From the NCBI GenBank assembly GCA_017522345.1, contig JAFWZN010000121.1, positions 1 to 46,366 on the forward strand: DNA of 46,366 nucleotides, given 5' to 3'. Below the pieces are notes generated by a model. It made no database searches and had not been told where the DNA came from. It worked only from the letters and a program-made list of their open reading frames with translations. The position numbers were made by a program, and so were the translations under genes. The DNA comes from Clostridia bacterium (GTDB lineage Bacteria > Bacillota > Clostridia > Christensenellales > Aristaeellaceae). Shown here piece by piece: positions 43,071 to 46,366 of this stretch (position 1 is the first letter of the stretch; the number at the start of each line of letters is the position of its first letter).

Positions 43071-43830
43071 ATTTTTTCTCCTTTCCTCAAAAGCTGACGG
43101 CATCTCAGCCGCCGCGAAGCACAGCTTTCTTCTCAATCTGACCATTCGTCCGGGGGATTCCGGCAAAAAAAGGATCAAAAAACCGCGCAATGATCCCAAG
43201 CGCGAATTCTTTGGCAAACAGTCGGATCTTCTCCCTTCATGCCATGAGAAGAAGCCGGAAACGCACCGCGAGTTTCACGCCATGCATCCCGTTTCCGCTG
43301 CCTGCGGAGAGCCTTTATAGCTCCCGCATCCTGTCAGGTTTTTAAAGTTGACTGTCCTTCCCCGTTTCGGGAAAAACGTTGGCAGCCGTTTCCGTTTGGC
43401 CCGCCGTCCGATGTTTCATCGAAATCCGGTTTGGGTTTTACCCAACCTCATGCAAACCCCGTTCCGTTGCTTAACATGAGGCCGCCTGATTTCTCCGTCC
43501 GACCGGACCTTGCGCCGCCCTTCACATCCGCTGTGAGCCGGATGCAATGAAATAACCGACAATGAAACTCAGAATTTTTTTCACGACGCTTAAATTCAAT
43601 CAATTATGATCAATTCTTATGCGTCAGAGACCCAACTGAACTCAAACCTCCTTAGGGAACGGTTCGGTCGATGGTAATTGCCAACTTCACAGAAAATACC
43701 TTCTGCCGTTTGATAAAAACCACTGGGAATCTCTCTGCTGTATGCGCCGATTCTGATAAACGGCGTCGGTTATTCCGAAGTCTGTCGTCTGCCGGGACTT
43801 CTTCGCCGTGAGGTTTCATCCCCTGACGAT
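43071..43830 (-). ncRNA. Long hairpin-rich leader or separate structured RNA upstream of the DUF2828 gene
   Basis: About 760 nt between promoter and gene lack a convincing coding frame but hold many inverted repeats. Arms include GAAGTC/GACTTC (43777-43802), CGCCG/CGGCG (43748-43768), GACGC/GCGTC (43584-43625), CATCCG/CGGATG (43527-43546), CCTCATG/CATGAGG (43450-43484), GGTT.GGGT/ACCCAACC (43431-43451), CGATG/CATCG (43410-43422), CTTCTC/GAGAAG (43229-43252) and GGATCA/TGATCC (43172-43196). It could be a cis leader, a processed RNA partner of the protein, or a member of a known large RNA class that I cannot recognise. Confidence 0.55.
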
Positions 43831-43836
43831 GGATAA

Positions 43837-43881
43837 ATGATAGCACAGGTTTCTTCGTTTGTCATTAAACCCGTAGTTTAA
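43837..43881 (-). promoter_or_regulatory. Promoter and operator of the DUF2828 leader transcript
   Basis: On the minus strand ATGACA (43865-43860), a 17-nt spacer and TATCAT (43842-43837) are directly preceded by an inverted repeat, TTAAAC-N5-GTTTAA (43865-43881). The same arrangement, base for base around the -35, occurs at 44106-44150 before the 69-aa gene. Confidence 0.78.
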
Positions 43882-44074
43882 ACTGAAAACGACATTTTGT
43901 CCCCAAACAGCAAAAATCCCGGGCATCTTCCCGGGATTTTCGCTTGCGGTTATAGTGTTTTTTGTCCGGGGCCTTGCGGGTAATGGGAGAGATGCCCCAG
44001 ACGGCGCGCTGCTTACTGTCCATTTCTTTTCGCGCCTTTTTGCTCATCTTCTCCCGGGCGATGAATTTGTCCAT
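43865..44074 (-). CDS. Small basic protein, coregulated with the DUF2828 transcript
   Basis: The frame encodes 69 residues. The first 45 or so look like a real, very basic protein: MDKFIAREKMSKKARKEMDS, then KQRAVWGISPITRKAPDKKH and YNRKRK. The rest is encoded by a perfect terminator hairpin (43913-43940) and the next operator, so the tail is probably an artefact of a lost stop codon. The positive charge suits nucleic acid or ribosome binding, but the function is unknown. AAAGGAGGA precedes the ATG. The promoter is shared in design with the DUF2828 transcript. Confidence 0.65.
   Translation of the reverse strand: MDKFIAREKMSKKARKEMDSKQRAVWGISPITRKAPDKKHYNRKRKSREDARDFCCLGTKCRFQFKLRV
43913..43940 (-). 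terminator. Terminator within the 3' end of the 69-aa frame
   Basis: AAAATCCCGGG and CCCGGGATTTT form a perfect 11-bp stem with a 6-nt loop; on the minus strand TTTTT follows. Confidence 0.85.
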
Positions 44075-44105
44075 GATGGGCGTCCTCCTTTTCGTTTGTT
44101 ATGTA

Positions 44106-44150
44106 AGAATACCACAAAAGAAGAACGCTGTCATTAAACCTGTGGTTTAA
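44106..44150 (-). promoter_or_regulatory. Promoter and operator of the 69-aa protein gene
   Basis: On the minus strand ATGACA (44134-44129), 17 nt and TATTCT (44111-44106) are directly preceded by TTAAACC-N3-GGTTTAA (44134-44150). It matches the promoter/operator at 43837-43881. Confidence 0.78.
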
Positions 44151-44157
44151 AACTTTT

Positions 44158-44293
44158 TGTTATCTCTCCCTCAGTCAAAATCTGCGATTTTGCCAGCTCC
44201 ATCATCAGAGGGAGCCATTCGGTATATGAAGTTTTTGATGCCTTTCTGTAGGGGCGGGCATTGACCGCCCGCTGTTACGAATGACGCCAAACG
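44158..44293. repeat. Intergenic hairpin repeats
   Basis: CTCCCTC (44167-44173) pairs with GAGGGAG (44208-44214). Further on, GGGCGG (44255-44260) pairs with CCGCCC (44267-44272) within the widespread type GTAGGGGCGGGCATTGACCG. No gene is seen between 44151 and 44398. Confidence 0.55.
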
Positions 44294-44357
44294 CAAAAAC
44301 CCGCCCCCCTGCGCCTGAAACACATAGGTTTCCTTTGGCAGGAGGCGGGATTTTTTT
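44294..44357 (-). terminator. glgA terminator
   Basis: On the minus strand ATCCCGCCTCCTGCC and GGCGCAGGGGGGCGGGT form a long imperfect stem around about 20 nt, ending in a T-run. Confidence 0.72.
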
Positions 44358-44398
44358 ATTCCTTTAAAGCCTGATGTGGGCGCTTTTCCGGCTGCGCT

Positions 44399-46015
44399 TT
44401 ATTCCGCCTTCGGCTCTGCGGCCTTCTTGGCTCTGGGCTTGCGCTTGGGCTTTTCTTCGGCCTCGGCGGCTTTGGCTGCTGCCTTGGTTCTCGGCTTACG
44501 CTTGGGCTTTTCCTCGGCCTTGGTTTCTTCGGGCGCGGGCTCAACGACGGGCTCTTCGATCGCTTCCTCGGGCTTATCGGCCTCCAGGATGCTTTCGTAA
44601 AGGGCAAGATACTTCTTCGCGGACTGATCCCAGCCATATTCGCCCTTCATGGCGCGTTTGGCTAAGCCGTTAAAGATCTCGCGCTTGTTTTTATAAAGGT
44701 CGGCAGCGCGCTCGATGACATAGAGCATGTCGTGCGCGTTGTAGTTGAAGAAGCTAAAACCGTTTCCTTCGCCGGTAAACTCGTTGTAGGCCAGGACGGT
44801 ATCTCTCAGGCCGCCGGTTTCGCGGACGATGGGCAGCGTGCCGTAGCGAAGAGAAATGAGCTGCGAAAGGCCGCAGGGCTCAAACATGGAGGGCATTAAG
44901 AACATGTCCGCGCCGGCATAAATGCGGTGCGCGAGGCCATGATTCATCTGGAAGCAAGCGGCCAGACGACCGGCGTATTTCCACTGCGCCCAGCCGAACA
45001 GATCCACATACTTGCTTTCGCCCATGCCGAGCACGACCAGCTGTGCGCCGGTAGCCATGATGCCGTCCAGCACGCGCTCGATGAGGTCGAGACCCTTCTG
45101 AGAGGAAAGGCGGGAGACGATGCCGATCACGGGGGCGTTCGCGTCCTCGTTAAGGCCAAGCTCCTTCTGGAGGGCAAGCTTATTCTGAACCTTCACTTCA
45201 AAGGTTTCGGCGGTATAGTTGTAGTCGATCAGCGCATCGTTTTCGGGATCGTACTCGATGGTATCGATGCCGTTTAAGATGCCGGAAAGGAAGGCTTTTC
45301 TGGAACGGAGCAGCCCGTCCAGACGTTCGCCGTAATAGGGCGAGAGAATTTCCTCGGCATAGGTGGGAGAAACGGTGGTGACGCGGTCGGCGAACACGAT
45401 GCCGCCTTTGATGAAGGAGGCCTGACCGTAGAACTCAAGGTTGTCGGCGGTGTAGGCCCAATCGCCCAGCGCCAGCAGCTCTTCCGTCATGTGGATGGGA
45501 TAGAGGCCCTGGAACTGGAGATTGTGGATGGTGAACACGGTCTTGATGTCATGATACAGGGGCAGCGCCTGATACTGCGCCTTGAAAAGAACAGGGATAA
45601 GGCCGGTCTGCCAGTCGTGGCAGTTTAGGATATCGGGCACGAAATCAATCTTGGAGATGGCTTCGAGCACGGCCTTGGAGAAGAAGGCAAATCTTTCGCC
45701 CTCGTCGCCGCCCTTACCGTAGATGTAGTCGCGGCCGAAATACTGCTCGTTGTCGATGAAGTAGAAGGTTACTCCGTCGTTGACCAGCTTTTCAATGCCG
45801 ACATACTGTCTGCGCCAGCCGAGATTGATGTAGAAGTAGGTGACGTGCTCAAGACGCTCCCTGACTTCCTGACCGATAGCGCGATACAAAGGGAGAATGA
45901 CGCGGATGTCCGCGCCGGTTTTGATAATTTCCTTGGGCAGCGCTCCGATGACATCGGCAAGACCTCCGGTCTTGACAAACGGCATGCACTCGGACGCGGC
46001 AAACAGGATTTTCAT
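44399..46015 (-). CDS. glgA: Glycogen synthase (GT5) with an unusual Ala/Lys/Pro-rich tail
   Basis: The 538-residue enzyme extends glycogen from ADP-glucose. MKILFAASECMPFVKTGGLADVIGALPKEI gives the KTGGL ADP-glucose loop. DILNCHDWQTGLIPVLFK, VFTIHNLQFQGLYP, GIVSRLSSQKGLDL and FEPCGLSQLISLRYGTLPIVRETGGL follow in the usual order. Family members end near residue 477. Here 61 residues are added (478-538): an acidic Pro/Glu stretch, then two copies of AEEKPKRKPR with AKAA-type linkers, like histone H1 or bacterial Hc1 tails. It stands alone here; other glg genes are not in the window. The ATG follows AGGAGGATT. Confidence 0.94.
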   Translation of the reverse strand: MKILFAASECMPFVKTGGLADVIGALPKEIIKTGADIRVILPLYRAIGQEVRERLEHVTYFYINLGWRRQYVGIEKLVNDGVTFYFIDNEQYFGRDYIYGKGGDEGERFAFFSKAVLEAISKIDFVPDILNCHDWQTGLIPVLFKAQYQALPLYHDIKTVFTIHNLQFQGLYPIHMTEELLALGDWAYTADNLEFYGQASFIKGGIVFADRVTTVSPTYAEEILSPYYGERLDGLLRSRKAFLSGILNGIDTIEYDPENDALIDYNYTAETFEVKVQNKLALQKELGLNEDANAPVIGIVSRLSSQKGLDLIERVLDGIMATGAQLVVLGMGESKYVDLFGWAQWKYAGRLAACFQMNHGLAHRIYAGADMFLMPSMFEPCGLSQLISLRYGTLPIVRETGGLRDTVLAYNEFTGEGNGFSFFNYNAHDMLYVIERAADLYKNKREIFNGLAKRAMKGEYGWDQSAKKYLALYESILEADKPEEAIEEPVVEPAPEETKAEEKPKRKPRTKAAAKAAEAEEKPKRKPRAKKAAEPKAE

Positions 46016-46087
46016 GGGAAGAATCCTCCTACATGTGAATTACGGGGTAGTAAATGATGCGGGAAAACGCATTGTAAGTCTGCGCTA

Positions 46088-46260
46088 TCCGCCAAAAGGC
46101 TTCCCCTTGAGGGGAAGCTGTCGCCGAGAGGCGACTGATGAGGTGGACGCGTTTCGATTTTGATCTTAATTGAGCCATGATTTTATTTCGGCTCCACCTC
46201 ATCCGTCTCGGCTTCGCCGATCCACCTTCCCCTCAAGTAAACGATGATTTAATGAGGTGG
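46088..46260. repeat. Inverted pair of dispersed GAGGGGAAG-type repeats
   Basis: The left unit reads GCTTCCCCTTGAGGGGAAGC, GTCGCCGAGAGGCGAC and ATGAGGTGGA (46098-46149). The right unit is its approximate reverse: TCCACCTCATCCGTCTCGGC, GGCTTCGCCGATCCACC and TTCCCCTCAAG (46192-46240). Each has inner hairpins and together they could form one long hairpin. This is a common style of dispersed repeat in gut Clostridia. Confidence 0.75.
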
Positions 46261-46271
46261 TACGATGGCGA

Positions 46272-46366
46272 ATGAATTTTTCGTCAGATGCAATTGCAAA
46301 AATCGAAGGTTTACTGGAGGTAAATCGAGATTTTTGCGAGCAGCAGATGGCGGAAAAGGCATCGCC
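46272..46366 (+). CDS. Possible start of a gene cut by the window edge
   Basis: From an ATG at 46272 the frame stays open to the end and reads MNFSSDAIAKIEGLLEVNRD, then FCEQQMAEKAS, a plausible helix-forming N-terminus. GAGGTGG lies 14 nt upstream, which is rather far. An overlapping frame from the ATG at 46265 is also open but less protein-like. No function can be given. Confidence 0.35.
   Translation, partial: MNFSSDAIAKIEGLLEVNRDFCEQQMAEKAS

Noticed and set aside
43190..43320. Coding frames within the DUF2828 leader on either strand (60-120 codons)
   Set aside because: They lack ribosome binding sites, show no family motifs and overlap the hairpins; composition is not protein-like.
44356..44673. 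Pro/Arg/Lys-rich frames overlapping the glgA tail on both strands
   Set aside because: They are shadows of the repetitive KPKRKPR-coding DNA in other frames.

Overview
The window looks like a chromosome segment of a gut-type Clostridia member (Bacillota). The clearest lineage marker is a SCIFF ranthipeptide precursor with its radical SAM maturase, a nearly clade-wide trait of Clostridia. Pyruvate:ferredoxin oxidoreductase, strong AGGAGG ribosome binding sites, TTGACA-N17-TATAAT promoters, the DUF2975/XRE pair and the dnaA-dnaN origin layout agree with this. The species cannot be named from sequence alone.

Layout. At 0.2-4.0 kb lie a small membrane protein, GrpB-like and flavin reductase genes, and divergent nagA/nagB for amino-sugar catabolism. 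At 4.0-4.9 kb an XRE repressor and a SLOG-fold protein face away from each other around four copies of one operator, and the pair is bracketed by two identical 30-bp terminators. From 11.9 kb leftward runs a long minus-strand block: dnaA, dnaN, mnmE, a degenerate radC-like gene, ylxM, ffh, rpsP, khpA. The replication origin is visible as DnaA boxes upstream of dnaA, plus an AT-rich stretch, a DnaA-trio run and two perfect DnaA boxes between dnaA and dnaN. Right of the origin, genes run mostly rightward: asnA, ychF, a U32 peptidase-family gene, an L10-leader-controlled rplJ-rplL pair, a MazG-like gene, a GMP-synthase-like pseudoenzyme, a metallo-beta-lactamase-fold hydrolase, and nifJ. Transcription therefore follows the expected replication directions.

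The stretch 25.2-28.9 kb is AT-rich accessory DNA: an IS200 remnant, Rhs/YD-repeat scraps, a DUF2691-like protein, a membrane-anchored propeller-like protein and many copies of a palindromic REP-like repeat, some paired as REPINs. At 28.9-32.5 kb are two tandem 53-aa membrane proteins, the SCIFF peptide, its maturase and a translationally coupled PLP decarboxylase-family enzyme. A tRNA-Leu, acetyltransferases, a Gfo/Idh/MocA oxidoreductase, a DUF2975-XRE pair and a galactoside-degrading set (GH27 alpha-galactosidase, zinc-ribbon protein, GH2 beta-galactosidase) follow.

The most unusual region is 41.1-44.2 kb. A Ro60/TROVE-like von Willebrand factor A protein (DUF2828 type) is preceded by about 760 nt of hairpin-rich DNA without a convincing reading frame, transcribed from its own promoter. 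A neighbouring 69-aa basic protein has an almost identical promoter and inverted-repeat operator. This suggests an undescribed regulated ribonucleoprotein module: a large RNA, a ring-type RNA-binding protein and a small basic protein. The window ends with a glycogen synthase carrying a histone-like tail and with an inverted pair of interspersed repeats.
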